Assembly: GCF_000264315.1 (NCBI RefSeq)
Contig: NZ_AJXU01000028.1
Span: 1 to 64,000 of the forward strand
Reading direction: 5' to 3'
From: Rhodanobacter fulvus Jip2
Lineage (GTDB): Bacteria; Pseudomonadota; Gammaproteobacteria; Xanthomonadales; Rhodanobacteraceae
DNA length: 64,000 nt
The notes beneath the pieces were generated by a model, which was not told the origin of the DNA, searched no databases, and saw nothing but the letters and a program-made list of their open reading frames with translations. Shown here piece after piece: positions 45,623-56,390 of this stretch; the stretch's first letter is position 1, and each line of letters opens with the position of its first letter. The translations under genes and the position numbers were made by a program.

Positions 45623-45949
45623 ATGAACCGCAAGAAGAACGGCATCCTGCTGGCGATGTGCACCGGATTTGCCATGTTCGGCATGGCCGCCCACGCGGGC
45701 CAGGAAAGCTTCGGCCAGAGCGTCAAGCAGGGCGCGAAATCGGCGGGCCACGGCATCGCCGACGGCGCCCGCGACGTGGGGCATGCCAGTGCCCACGTGG
45801 GCAAGAAAATCGGTCATGGTGCGAAGGACGCCGGCGTGGGAATCGGGCACGGCGCCCGGGACGCAGGCGTGGCCGTGGGGCATGGCGCGCGCGACGGCTG
45901 GAACGTCACCACGCATGCGGTCAAACAGGTTTTCAGCAAGGGCGACTGA
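45623..45949 (+). CDS. Secreted Gly/His-repeat protein, unknown
   Basis: A 108-residue protein with a signal peptide (about 1-25, LLAMCTGFAMFGMAAHA). The mature part is made of imperfect repeats of about 10-11 residues around GHGARDAGVAV, GHGAKDAGVGI and GHASAHVGKKI. The pattern of Gly, His, Asp and Lys suggests a repetitive amphipathic or flexible protein, not an enzyme. I do not recognise the family. A GGGAG ribosome-binding site precedes the ATG. It lies between prfB and lysS. Confidence 0.75.
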   Translation: MNRKKNGILLAMCTGFAMFGMAAHAGQESFGQSVKQGAKSAGHGIADGARDVGHASAHVGKKIGHGAKDAGVGIGHGARDAGVAVGHGARDGWNVTTHAVKQVFSKGD

Positions 45950-45967
45950 CGCGCGCGAGCCGTCATC

Positions 45968-46005
45968 CGACAACAGCCATCGACAACAGCCATCGACAAC
46001 AGCCA
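45968..46005 (+). repeat. Tandem 13-base repeat before lysS
   Basis: Three tandem copies of CGACAACAGCCAT (45968-45980, 45981-45993 and 45994-46005, the last one base short) lie in the gap before lysS. It may be a slippage-prone tract. No protein or structure is assigned. Confidence 0.8.
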
Positions 46006-46045
46006 CACGCCCCTCGCGGTGGCTGCCCGGAGCAACAGAGTTTCC

Positions 46046-47593
<1,548 letters not shown>

Positions 47594-47602
47594 CATCGCG
47601 CC

Positions 47603-47622
47603 TGTGTAGGAGCGGCCTCAAT
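47603..47622 (+). repeat. Decayed REP half-unit
   Basis: TGTGTAGGAGCGGCCTCAA after the lysS stop resembles the first part of the REP family but lacks the palindromic second half. It may be a remnant. Confidence 0.45.
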
Positions 47623-47648
47623 CTCATCAACCTCAACGGGAGTTCGCC

Positions 47649-47954
47649 ATGTGGTATGCCATCGTCGGCACTGACAATCCGGAATCGCTGGCGGGACGCA
47701 AGTCCGCGCGCCCGGCCCATATCGCCCGGCTGAAGCAGTTGCAGGATGAAGGCCGCTTGCTGCTGGCGGGCCCGTTCCCTGCCATCGACTCGCCCGAGCC
47801 GGGTCCGGCCGGTTTCAGTGGCAGCCTGATCGTGGCTGAATTCGCCTCGCTGGCGCAGGCGCAGGAATGGGCGGGGGCCGATCCGTATATCGCTGCCGGC
47901 GTCTATCGCGAAACCTCGGTCAAGCCGTTCCTCAAGGCGCTGCCGGCGGCATGA
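47649..47954 (+). CDS. YciI family protein
   Basis: A 101-residue dimeric alpha-beta barrel protein of the YciI family. It begins [20 protein letters not shown], with the conserved His in [18 protein letters not shown] (about 24) and the family GPFPAID and [17 protein letters not shown]. Relatives include possible cis-prolyl or dehalogenase-like activities, none proven here. The stop overlaps the bolA-like start as ATGA. Confidence 0.9.
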   Translation: MWYAIVGTDNPESLAGRKSARPAHIARLKQLQDEGRLLLAGPFPAIDSPEPGPAGFSGSLIVAEFASLAQAQEWAGADPYIAAGVYRETSVKPFLKALPAA

Positions 47955-48211
47955 ACGGGTCGCCGGTCATCGCGCAGATCCGCGCGCGGCTGGAGGCGGC
48001 CTTCGCCCCGACCGCGCTGGAAATCCTCGACGAAGGGCACAAGCACGCCGGCCACGCGGGTGAGGGCAAGGGCCATTTCCACGTGCGCATCGTCAGTGCC
48101 GCGTTTGCCGGCCAGCTGCCGCTGAAGCGTCACCGGATGATCTATGCGGCGCTTGAAGGGCTGATGGACAACGGCATTCATGCGCTGTCGATAGACGCAA
48201 AAACAGAATAA
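47951..48211 (+). CDS. BolA family protein
   Basis: An 86-residue BolA-like protein that may cooperate with monothiol glutaredoxin in Fe-S or redox regulation. The BolA pattern is clear: [20 protein letters not shown] followed by [26 protein letters not shown]. Length fits BolA or IbaG. It is translationally coupled to yciI through ATGA. Confidence 0.9.
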   Translation: MNGSPVIAQIRARLEAAFAPTALEILDEGHKHAGHAGEGKGHFHVRIVSAAFAGQLPLKRHRMIYAALEGLMDNGIHALSIDAKTE

Positions 48212-48340
48212 ACAATCACATAGAAGTTATACTTGAAGCTGTTTAGCATGCCGGAACGCGTTGCAGCCGCGGCCACCGTTTGGCACAGTGCCCTGTCGCC
48301 CGCTGCCATGGGCACCACCCGATGATCCACCGATGACCGC

Positions 48341-51300
48341 ATGCGCCTGAGCACGATCAAACTCGCCGGTTTCAAGTCCTTCGTGGACCCGACCACCCTG
48401 CACCTGCCCAGCAACATGATCGGCGTGGTGGGGCCCAACGGCTGCGGCAAATCCAACATCATCGATGCGATCCGCTGGGTGATGGGCGAAAGCGCGGCCA
48501 GCCGGTTGCGCGGCGATTCGCTGACCGACGTGATCTTCTCCGGCTCCAACTCGCGCAAGCCGGTGGGGCAGGCCACGGTCGAGCTGATCTTCGACAACGC
48601 CGACGGCACCATCCAGGGCGAATACGGCCAGTACGCCGAGATCTCGGTGAAGCGCCAGGTCACCCGCGACGGCCAGTCGGCGTACTACCTCAACGGCGCG
48701 CGCTGCCGCCGGCGCGACATCACCGATCTGTTCCTGGGCACCGGCCTGGGCCCGCGCAGCTACTCGATCATCGAGCAGGGCATGATCAGCCAGATCATCG
48801 AGGCGCACCCGGAAGAGTTGCGCACGCATCTGGAGGAAGCGGCCGGCATCTCCAAGTACAAGGAGCGCCGCAAGGAAACCGAAAGCCGCATCAAGGCCAC
48901 CCGCGAGAACCTCGACCGCGTGCGCGACGTGCGCGACGAGGTGGACAAGCAGCTCGAGCACCTCAATCGCCAGGCCCGCGCCGCCGAACGCTGGAAAGCG
49001 CTGAAGGAGGAGCAGACGCGCAAGGAAGCCGAACTTCGCGCGCTCGAATACCGTGGCCTCAAAAGCCAGCACGAGGGCGAAGGCGCCGGCCTGTCCGCGG
49101 CCGAAATCGAGATCGAGAAACAGCTGGCCGGCCAGCGCGAGATCGAGGCGCAACTGGAAACCGTGCGCGAGCGCCACACCGATGCCAGCGAGCATCTCAA
49201 TGCGGTGCAGGCCGACGTCTACAAGGTCGGCGCCGAGATCGCCCGCGTCGAGCAGCAGGTACACCACAACCGCGAAACCGCCGAGCGCCTGCAACGCGCC
49301 CAAGGCGAGGCCGAGCGCGAACACGCAGAGCTGGCCGCGCACATCGCCACCGATCGCGAGCAGGTCGAAACGCTGCGCATGGCGCTGGCCGAGGGCGAGC
49401 CCAAGCTGGAAGCCCTGCAGCAGATGCAGGACGACACCGCCGAGGCCCAGCGCAGCACCGAGGCAAAACTGGGCGACTGGCAGCAGCGCTGGGACAACCA
49501 CACGCGCAGCGCCGGCGAGTCCAACCGCGCCGCCGAAGTGGAGCGCACCAAACTCAACTACCTCGACCGCCAGGCCATCGACCTGTCGCGCCGCCGCGAG
49601 GCGCTGGAAACCGAACAGAAAGCCACCGACGTGGCCGCGCTGGACGCCGCCGGCGAGCAACTGCATACCGAGCACGATACCCAGCGCGAACGCGTGGAAG
49701 CGCTGGGCAGCCTGCTCGACCAGCACAAGACCAGCCACGAAAAGGTGCAGGAGGAAGAGCGCCAGCTGCAGTCCGCCCTGAACGAGGCGCGCCAGCAACT
49801 GCAATCCGCCCGTGGTCGCCACGCTTCGCTGGAAGCGCTGCAGAACGCCGCGCTGGGCCAGGAGGAAAGTGCGGCCAGCGGCTGGCTGGCGCGGCTGGGT
49901 CTGGACAAGGCGCGCCGCCTCGGTGCCGCGCTGCAAGTGGATAACGGTTGGGAATCGGCCGTCGAAACCGTGCTCGCCGGCCTGCTCGATGGCGTGCTGG
50001 TGGACGATCCGCTGGGCCTGGTGTCCGAATTCGACAGCCTGGGCGAAGCCGATCTTGCCTTGCTCAATGCCGTCGACGGCGGGCAGGGCGCCAACGGCAC
50101 GCTGGCCGCCCGCGTGCGCGGCCCCGCGGCGGCCCTGCAGTTGCTGTCCAACGTACAGACGGCCGAAACCCTGGGCGAAGCGCGCAACCGTGTCGGCGCG
50201 CTGGCACCGCAGCAATCCATCATCACCCGCGACGGCGACTGGCTGGCGCCGCAGTGGGCGCGCGTGCGCCGCGCGCAGGGCAACCAGGTGGGCGTGCTGG
50301 CGCGCGAGCGCGACCTGCGCCTGCTCACTGATCAGATCGCCCTGCTGGAAGGCCAACTGGAAGAAGCCGCCGGCCAGCTCGACGACCTGCGCACGCGCAA
50401 GTTCGAAGCCGAGCGCGCCCGTGACGACGCCCAGCGCGAGTTGTACAACGCGCATCGCCGCCAGTCCGAACTGGCCGGCCAGCTGCAGAGCCACCGCGGC
50501 AAGCTGGAAGCCGCCCGCGCCCGCGCCGACAAGGTCAGCGGCGAACTGAACGACCTGGCGGCCCAGCTCGAAGAGCTGCAAACCCAGACCCGCGACGCCC
50601 GCGCCCGGCTGGACGAATCGGTTGGCCTGATGGGCGACATGGAAGACCAGCGTCGCGAACTTGAAAACGAGCGCCGCGCCCTGCTCGAAGCACGCGAGGA
50701 AGCGCGCATGAACGCGCGCGAAGCCGCCGACCAGTCGCACTCGCTTGCCCTGTCACTGGAGTCCAAGCGCTCATCGCTGGCCTCGCTGGACCAGTCGCTG
50801 AGCCGCATGGACGCGCAGCTGCGCCAGATCGAGTCGCGTCGTGACCAGATCAACGAGCAACTGGCGGCCGGCTCCGACCCGATCGCCGAACTCGAAGCCG
50901 AGCGCCAGACCTACCTCGACCAGCGCCTGCTGGTGGACAAGCAACTGGTGGAAGCCCGCCGCGCACTGGAGGAATGCGACATCGCGTTCCGCCAACTGGA
51001 GCAGCAACGCCACCTGGCCGAACAGGGCCTGGCGGCGTTGCGCGAAAGCCTGTCCGAGAAGCGCCTCGCCGCGCAGGCGTTGCACTTGCGCGCCGAACAA
51101 CTGGCGCAGGCGATCGCCGAGTCCGGCCTGGAGCTGGAAACCCTGCTGGCCGAGCTGGCCGAGGACATCGACGCCAACCAGTGGCGCGCGCAGCTCACCG
51201 ACATCGGCCAGAAAATCGCCCGGATCGAGCCGGTCAACCTGGCCGCGATCCAGGAACATGCCGAGCAGAGCGAGCGCAAGACCTACCTCGACAACCAGCT

Positions 51301-51841
51301 GGCCGACCTGGTCAGCGCCATGGAAACGCTGGAAGGCGCGATCAAGAAGATCGACCGCGAAACCCGCCAGCGCTTCAAGGAAACCTTCGACAAGGTCAAC
51401 GCCGGCGTGCAGGAGCTGTTCCCGCGCCTGTTCGGCGGCGGCCATGCGTACCTGGAGCTGACCGGCGACGACCTGCTCAATACCGGCGTGTCGATCATGG
51501 CGCGCCCGCCCGGCAAGCGGCCGTCCAACATCTCGCTGCTTTCCGGCGGCGAGAAGGCGCTCACCGCGGTGGCGCTGGTGTTTTCCATCTTCGGCCTCAA
51601 CCCTGCGCCGTTCTGCCTGCTCGACGAGGTAGACGCGCCGCTGGACGAGGCCAACGTGGGCCGCTTCTCCGCCATGGTGCGCGAGATGAGCGAGAAGGTG
51701 CAGTTCATCTTCATCAGCCACAACAAGGCCACCATGGAAGCGGCCAGCCAATTGTGCGGCGTGACCATGCGCGAGCCGGGCGTGTCGCGTCTGGTACAGG
51801 TCGATCTGGCTGAAGCAGCTAAACTGGCGGGGGCCGCCTGA
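48341..51841 (+). CDS. smc: Chromosome partition protein SMC
   Basis: A 1166-residue SMC ATPase for chromosome organisation, working with ScpA and ScpB. Walker A GPNGCGKSN is at 31-39, and the N-terminal region ends near 170. Long coiled coils (about 170-510 and 660-1010) flank a hinge (about 515-650, GWESAVETVLAGLLDGVLVD). The ABC signature LLSGGEKALTAVAL and Walker B FCLLDEVDAPLDEAN lie near 1070-1105. The ATG at 48341 has a weak ribosome-binding site. zipA follows after seven bases, as in Xanthomonadales. It is a full-length true SMC, unlike the MukB system of enterobacteria. Confidence 0.97.
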   Translation: MRLSTIKLAGFKSFVDPTTLHLPSNMIGVVGPNGCGKSNIIDAIRWVMGESAASRLRGDSLTDVIFSGSNSRKPVGQATVELIFDNADGTIQGEYGQYAEISVKRQVTRDGQSAYYLNGARCRRRDITDLFLGTGLGPRSYSIIEQGMISQIIEAHPEELRTHLEEAAGISKYKERRKETESRIKATRENLDRVRDVRDEVDKQLEHLNRQARAAERWKALKEEQTRKEAELRALEYRGLKSQHEGEGAGLSAAEIEIEKQLAGQREIEAQLETVRERHTDASEHLNAVQADVYKVGAEIARVEQQVHHNRETAERLQRAQGEAEREHAELAAHIATDREQVETLRMALAEGEPKLEALQQMQDDTAEAQRSTEAKLGDWQQRWDNHTRSAGESNRAAEVERTKLNYLDRQAIDLSRRREALETEQKATDVAALDAAGEQLHTEHDTQRERVEALGSLLDQHKTSHEKVQEEERQLQSALNEARQQLQSARGRHASLEALQNAALGQEESAASGWLARLGLDKARRLGAALQVDNGWESAVETVLAGLLDGVLVDDPLGLVSEFDSLGEADLALLNAVDGGQGANGTLAARVRGPAAALQLLSNVQTAETLGEARNRVGALAPQQSIITRDGDWLAPQWARVRRAQGNQVGVLARERDLRLLTDQIALLEGQLEEAAGQLDDLRTRKFEAERARDDAQRELYNAHRRQSELAGQLQSHRGKLEAARARADKVSGELNDLAAQLEELQTQTRDARARLDESVGLMGDMEDQRRELENERRALLEAREEARMNAREAADQSHSLALSLESKRSSLASLDQSLSRMDAQLRQIESRRDQINEQLAAGSDPIAELEAERQTYLDQRLLVDKQLVEARRALEECDIAFRQLEQQRHLAEQGLAALRESLSEKRLAAQALHLRAEQLAQAIAESGLELETLLAELAEDIDANQWRAQLTDIGQKIARIEPVNLAAIQEHAEQSERKTYLDNQLADLVSAMETLEGAIKKIDRETRQRFKETFDKVNAGVQELFPRLFGGGHAYLELTGDDLLNTGVSIMARPPGKRPSNISLLSGGEKALTAVALVFSIFGLNPAPFCLLDEVDAPLDEANVGRFSAMVREMSEKVQFIFISHNKATMEAASQLCGVTMREPGVSRLVQVDLAEAAKLAGAA

Positions 51842-51848
51842 GGACATC

Positions 51849-52853
51849 ATGATGACGCTGCAACCCGTGCTCGCCTTTGCCTGGAATCCCGCCGTCGGCA
51901 TTCCCATGCTGATCGTGGGTCTGATCGTGCTGGCGCTGATCTGGCTGTTCGGTCAGCCGAAGAAGGAGCCCGGCGCACGACGCGCGTCCAGCCACCCGAA
52001 TCCCGGCGAGCGGCGCGAGCCCAGCCTGGCCGACGATGCCGCCTTCGATCCTGCGTTCAACATCTCCGGACCACGCGGTTCGGAAGCGCAGCAGGGCGAA
52101 CTCGACATCGGCCTGCGCGAGGAACTTGAACGGCTGGGCGCCACGCTGTCCGGCGAACGCACCTCCGCCACGCCGGTATCAAAACCGCAGCCGAAGCCGA
52201 AGCTGGCCGACCACGTGGCATCCATCGTCGATGTGCTGCGCGCGCCCAGCTCGCGCGATGAAGCCGCGGCGCCGGAACCAGCCGTCGAAGCTTCCATCAC
52301 ACCTGCGCCAGCAGCGCCGATTGCCAGCGCACCCGTGCCGCCGCCAGCCGCCGTTGCACCGCCGCCGCCGCCACGCTCCGAGTTGGGCAAGCGCCCAGCC
52401 CAGTTCCCGGTGGAGCGCATCGTGACGTTGTTCGTGGTGGCCCGCGATGGCGGCCATTTCAACGGCTCCGACCTGGTGGTTGCCGCCGAAAAAGCCGGTC
52501 TCGAGTACGGCGACATGGGCATCTATCACCGCCTGGTGGACGGCAAGCGCGAGCTGGGGCCGATCTTCAGCGTCGCCAACATGTTGAAGCCAGGCAATTT
52601 CGACCTGGCCCGACTCGACAGCGTGCGCACGCTGGGCGTCAGCTTTTTCATGACCCTGCCGGCACCGCTGTCCGCACTCGACGCGTGGGACGCCATGCTG
52701 CCTACCGCGCAACGACTGGCCGAACTGCTCGATGGCCAGGTGCTGGACGAGGAACGCAACGCACTCGGCCGCCAGCGCGTCGCCCACATCCGCGACGAAC
52801 TGCGCGGCTGGGACCGCGAACACGAAGGCCAGGAAATCATCTTCGGCCGCTGA
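51849..52853 (+). CDS. zipA: Cell division protein ZipA
   Basis: Anchors FtsZ to the inner membrane in the divisome. It has an N-terminal membrane helix (about 17-36, IPMLIVGLIVLALIWLFG), a Pro/Ala-rich linker (about 40-185), and a C-terminal FtsZ-binding domain (about 190-334; VERIVTLFVVARDGGHFNGS, SVANMLKPGNFDL). The 334-residue length is normal. GAGG precedes the ATG. In related genomes ligA usually follows, but here a REP copy and copper genes do. Confidence 0.93.
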   Translation: MMTLQPVLAFAWNPAVGIPMLIVGLIVLALIWLFGQPKKEPGARRASSHPNPGERREPSLADDAAFDPAFNISGPRGSEAQQGELDIGLREELERLGATLSGERTSATPVSKPQPKPKLADHVASIVDVLRAPSSRDEAAAPEPAVEASITPAPAAPIASAPVPPPAAVAPPPPPRSELGKRPAQFPVERIVTLFVVARDGGHFNGSDLVVAAEKAGLEYGDMGIYHRLVDGKRELGPIFSVANMLKPGNFDLARLDSVRTLGVSFFMTLPAPLSALDAWDAMLPTAQRLAELLDGQVLDEERNALGRQRVAHIRDELRGWDREHEGQEIIFGR

Positions 52854-52932
52854 TCGGCGTTCAGCCCACATCCCACGAGCGACAGCAGGAACGCACCATG
52901 GGCGCGATGCTCTTGCTCCTGCCTGGACTATC

Positions 52933-52958
52933 TGTGGGAGCGGCTTCAGCCGCGATGC
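52933..52958 (+). repeat. Solo REP-like element
   Basis: A single copy of the family found at 41799 (TGTGGGAGCGGCTTCAGCCG, then CGATGC). It carries its small palindrome but no inverted partner. It is in the spacer between zipA and the cueR-like gene. Confidence 0.85.
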
Positions 52959-53015
52959 TTTTCGGTTTGATGTGGCTTTGAAGCAAGCGCTTTCGATCTG
53001 TCGCCTTGACTTCGC

Positions 53016-53047
53016 TTGACTCTTGACCTTGATCAAGGGTCTAGACT
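53016..53047 (+). promoter_or_regulatory. MerR-type promoter with long spacer
   Basis: TTGACT (53016-53021) and TAGACT (53042-53047) are 20 bases apart. The spacer contains GACCTTGATCAAGGGTC (53025-53041), a near-palindrome. An over-long spacer with a dyad inside is the hallmark of MerR/CueR-controlled promoters. The predicted transcript start is at about 53053-53055, the ATG of the regulator, so its mRNA may be leaderless. Confidence 0.6.
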
Positions 53048-53054
53048 ATGCCGC

Positions 53055-53480
53055 ATGAACATCCAGCCTGCTTCCCTGACTATCGGTGCCGTCGCCAAGC
53101 GCGTCGGCGTGGCGATCGACACCATCCGCTATTACGAGCGCGAAGGGCTGTTGCCCGAGCCGCAGCGGCGCGCGTCGGGTTATCGCAGTTATGACGAGAG
53201 TGCGGTCGCGCAATTGCGCTTTATCCGGCGTGCCAAGGATCTGGGTTTTACGCTGGAGGAGATTCGCGAGTTGCTGGCGTTGTCGGCGGATCGCCAGCGC
53301 GGCGTGAAAGCGGTGAAGCGGCGGGCGCAGCAGCGGTTGGCCGCGATCGAGCAGCGCATTGTCGAACTGCAACGCGTGCGCGACGGCCTGGCGCAACTGG
53401 TGGCGTCGTGCCCGGGGCACGGCAAACCCGAGGACTGCCCGATCCTGCGTGCGTTGGCTGATGACGAGGTGAAGGCATGA
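53055..53480 (+). CDS. CueR-like MerR-family regulator
   Basis: A 141-residue metal-responsive activator. The MerR helix-turn-helix is [20 protein letters not shown] (about 8-27). A coiled-coil dimer region follows. The metal loop is [12 protein letters not shown], close to the CueR loop CPGDDSADCPI but one residue longer. The residue equivalent to Ser77 of CueR appears to be Val, a departure from the canonical Cu(I) sensor. No Shine-Dalgarno sequence is seen. It overlaps copA as ATGA, so the operon probably senses copper or silver; the exact metal is inferred. Confidence 0.88.
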   Translation: MNIQPASLTIGAVAKRVGVAIDTIRYYEREGLLPEPQRRASGYRSYDESAVAQLRFIRRAKDLGFTLEEIRELLALSADRQRGVKAVKRRAQQRLAAIEQRIVELQRVRDGLAQLVASCPGHGKPEDCPILRALADDEVKA

Positions 53481-55822
53481 GTGCGTCATGTTGTGGTGGC
53501 GCAGCGGCTGCTGCGGTGAAGGATCCGGTCTGCGGTATGTCCGTCGACCCGGCGACGGCCAAACATCACGCCGAACACGAGGGCCATACGTATTACTTCT
53601 GCGCGGCCCGCTGCCGCGAGAAGTTCGTGGCTGATCCGTCGGCGTACCTGGAAGAGAAAGTGGCTCCCGTCGCGGCGCCCGCGGGCACGATCTACACCTG
53701 CCCGATGCATCCGGAAGTGCGGCAGGTCGGCCCGGGCGAATGTCCCAAGTGCGGCATGGCGCTGGAGCCGATGATGCCGAACCTGGACGAGGACGACGCG
53801 GGTGAGCTGAACGCCATGGCACGACGGTTCTGGACGCTGCTGGCGCTGACCTTGCCCGTATTCGCGCTGGCGATGGGGCCGCATCTGTTCGGTTGGCATC
53901 TGCCGTCGCCGTGGGCCGGTATCGCAGGCTGGATCGAGGCCGTGCTGGCGACGGTGGTGGTGCTGTGGGGCGGGGCGCCGTTCTTCCGGCGTGGGTGGCA
54001 TTCGCTGAAGCCATGGCATCCGAACATGTACACGCTGATCGCGCTGGGTACGGGCGTGGCGTGGGTCTACAGCGTCGTGGCATTTCTGTGGCCGGGCCTG
54101 TTTCCGGCCGGTTTCCGTGATGTGCACGGCCGAGTGGCGGTGTATTTCGAATCGGCGGCGGTGATCATCACCCTGGTGACCCTGGGCGATTTTCTGGAGT
54201 TGCGTGCACGGCGGCGCACGGGCGCGGCCCTGAAGGCCTTGCTGGGATTGGCGCCGAAAAGCGCGCGACGGATTGCCGGCGACGGCAGCGAAAGCGACGT
54301 GCCGCTGGACGCGCTGCAAGTGGGCGACGTGCTGCGCGTGCGTCCGGGCGAGAAAATACCGGTGGACGGCGTGGTGCTGGAGGGCGAAAGCCACGTCGAC
54401 GAATCCATGCTCACAGGCGAGCCGATGCCGGCGGTCAAGGCGGCGGGTGATTCGCTGGTCGGTGGCACGGTCAACCAGGATGGCGGCCTGACGATGCGCG
54501 CGCAGCGGATCGGCAGCGACACCATGCTGGCGCAGATCGTGGCGCTGGTGGCGCAGGCGCAGCGCAGCAAGGCACTGTTGCAGCGTGTGGCGGATCGTGT
54601 GGCGGCGTGGTTCGTGCCGGCGGTGGTGGCGGTCGCGGTGCTGGCGTTTATCGCGTGGGCGGTTGTCGGGCCCGCGCCGGCATTGACCCATGCGCTGATC
54701 GCGGCGGTGTCCGTGTTGATCATCGCGTGCCCTTGCGCATTGGGGCTGGCCACGCCGATCTCGATCATGGTCGCCAGCGGTCGCGGTGCGCAGCACGGCG
54801 TGCTGTTCAAGGACGCCGGCGCCATCGAAACCCTGCGCGATATCGACACGCTGGTGGTGGACAAGACCGGCACCCTGACGCTGGGCAAGCCCGTGCTGAC
54901 CGAGCTGGTGAGTCTGTCTGGACGGTCGCGCGAACAACTGTTGGCGATGGCGGCGGCGCTGGAGCGTCCCAGCGAACACCCGCTGGCGCGGGCGATCGTG
55001 ATGGCGGCGGACGGCGAGAACGCGCCGGTACTCAAGGTTACGGATTTCCGCTCGCTGACCGGCCGTGGCGTCAGCGCCGTGGTTGCCGGGGCCGACCTGT
55101 CGGCGGTCGGTCATGCCGCCGCGCTCGGCAACGCAAAACTCATGACCGAGTTGCGCATCGCGGTGGACGAACGCGCGATGGTCCACGCCGAAACACTGCG
55201 CGCCGTCGGCGCCACGGTGATGTTTCTGGCCATCGACGGCGAACTCACCGCCTTGCTGGCGGTGGCCGATCGCATCAAGCCCGATACGCCCGCGGCAATC
55301 AATGCATTGCACGCCGCCGGCTTGCATCTGGTCATGCTGACCGGCGACAGCGCCACCACCGCGCAGAAGGTGGCGCGCGAGCTGGGTATCGACGAAGTTC
55401 ACGCCGAGGTCTCACCCGCCCGCAAGGCTGAAGTGGTGAACGCATTGCGTGCCGAGGGTCGCCGCGTGGCGATGGCCGGTGACGGCATCAACGATGCGCC
55501 CGCGCTGGCTGCTGCGGACATCGGCATCGCCATGGGCAGCGGCACCGACGTGGCGATGGAAAGTGCCGGCGTCACGCTGGTGAAAGGCGAGCTGGGTGCG
55601 ATCGTGCGGGCTCGTGCGCTGTCGCAGGCCACCGTGCGCAACATCCACCAGAACCTGTTTTTCGCCTTCGTCTACAACGCCGTCGGCGTGCCCGTGGCGG
55701 CGGGCGTGCTGTATCCGTGGTTCGGTATCGTGTTGTCACCGATGTTCGCGGCGCTGGCCATGAGCTTGAGTTCGGTATCGGTGGTGAGCAACGCGCTGCG
55801 GTTGCGGCGAACGGCGTTGTGA
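53477..55822 (+). CDS. copA: Copper-exporting P1B-type ATPase
   Basis: A 781-residue P-type ATPase that exports Cu(I) or Ag(I). Instead of HMA domains the N-terminus has a YHS domain (about 15-62, [20 protein letters not shown]) and a heavy-metal-binding domain (about 73-97, [20 protein letters not shown]). It has eight membrane helices, the CPC transport motif ([13 protein letters not shown]), the phosphorylated Asp ([12 protein letters not shown]), the HP motif (SEHPLARA) and the GDGINDAP hinge. It is coupled to the CueR-like regulator through ATGA. It is likely to act in copper tolerance. Confidence 0.95.
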   Translation: MSASCCGGAAAAAVKDPVCGMSVDPATAKHHAEHEGHTYYFCAARCREKFVADPSAYLEEKVAPVAAPAGTIYTCPMHPEVRQVGPGECPKCGMALEPMMPNLDEDDAGELNAMARRFWTLLALTLPVFALAMGPHLFGWHLPSPWAGIAGWIEAVLATVVVLWGGAPFFRRGWHSLKPWHPNMYTLIALGTGVAWVYSVVAFLWPGLFPAGFRDVHGRVAVYFESAAVIITLVTLGDFLELRARRRTGAALKALLGLAPKSARRIAGDGSESDVPLDALQVGDVLRVRPGEKIPVDGVVLEGESHVDESMLTGEPMPAVKAAGDSLVGGTVNQDGGLTMRAQRIGSDTMLAQIVALVAQAQRSKALLQRVADRVAAWFVPAVVAVAVLAFIAWAVVGPAPALTHALIAAVSVLIIACPCALGLATPISIMVASGRGAQHGVLFKDAGAIETLRDIDTLVVDKTGTLTLGKPVLTELVSLSGRSREQLLAMAAALERPSEHPLARAIVMAADGENAPVLKVTDFRSLTGRGVSAVVAGADLSAVGHAAALGNAKLMTELRIAVDERAMVHAETLRAVGATVMFLAIDGELTALLAVADRIKPDTPAAINALHAAGLHLVMLTGDSATTAQKVARELGIDEVHAEVSPARKAEVVNALRAEGRRVAMAGDGINDAPALAAADIGIAMGSGTDVAMESAGVTLVKGELGAIVRARALSQATVRNIHQNLFFAFVYNAVGVPVAAGVLYPWFGIVLSPMFAALAMSLSSVSVVSNALRLRRTAL

Positions 55823-55999
55823 TCGGTGGATACCCGTGTATTGAATGCGTGAAAGCCTCTTCATGCCGCGCAGCCGCGACCGCAACAAGCAGGCGGTTAG
55901 GTTCTGCGGCGCGGGCGCGGTGTCATGGTTTTGCCGTGGAACGTGAGCTGTGACTATCGTGATTGCCGCGCTCGCACCTTCTTGCACCGAGGAATTCCC

Positions 56000-56248
56000 A
56001 TGAAAATTGTGATCGTTGCAGGGTTGGTCGTTGCGTCCACGGTGGCGCTGTCGGCCTGTGGCAAACACGACGACACCGCGAACACTTCCGACACAGTGCC
56101 CGGCACCGCGGCGACGGCTTATCCACCGACCGCCCCGGCGGCTCCCGCGATGCCACCGGCCAACGCATCGACAGCCCCGACCTATCCGCCACCGGCGACG
56201 ACCGCAGGCATGGATAACGTCCCGCCACCGGCGCGAACCAGTCCGTAA
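56000..56248 (+). CDS. Small putative lipoprotein
   Basis: An 82-residue protein with a signal peptide and lipobox (STVALSACGKHDD, Cys about 20), so it is probably lipidated. The mature part is low-complexity, rich in Pro, Ala and Thr (PPTAPAAPAMPPANAS), with no known domain. A GAGGAATT ribosome-binding site precedes the ATG. It follows copA but is separated by 177 bases. Function unknown. Confidence 0.65.
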   Translation: MKIVIVAGLVVASTVALSACGKHDDTANTSDTVPGTAATAYPPTAPAAPAMPPANASTAPTYPPPATTAGMDNVPPPARTSP

Positions 56249-56390
56249 GGCAGGCCTTGCGCAACGGATTTGCAAGGCGAAGCGGGGCTTGTTCGGGCCT
56301 CGCTGCGTCTTGCTGCATGTTGACGTTACGATTGCCCGATCTTCAGGCTCGCCGTGCACAGGCTCGCGGGCTGCTACCCAAGGAGCAACC

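Noticed and set aside
45968-46005. Short repeats taken as a CRISPR array
   Set aside because: The 13-base units are directly tandem with no spacers, and no cas genes are present.
48227-50740. An 837-codon open frame on the minus strand
   Set aside because: It is antisense to smc, with Leu/Ala/Gln-rich translation and no domain. It is a shadow of the coiled-coil codons.
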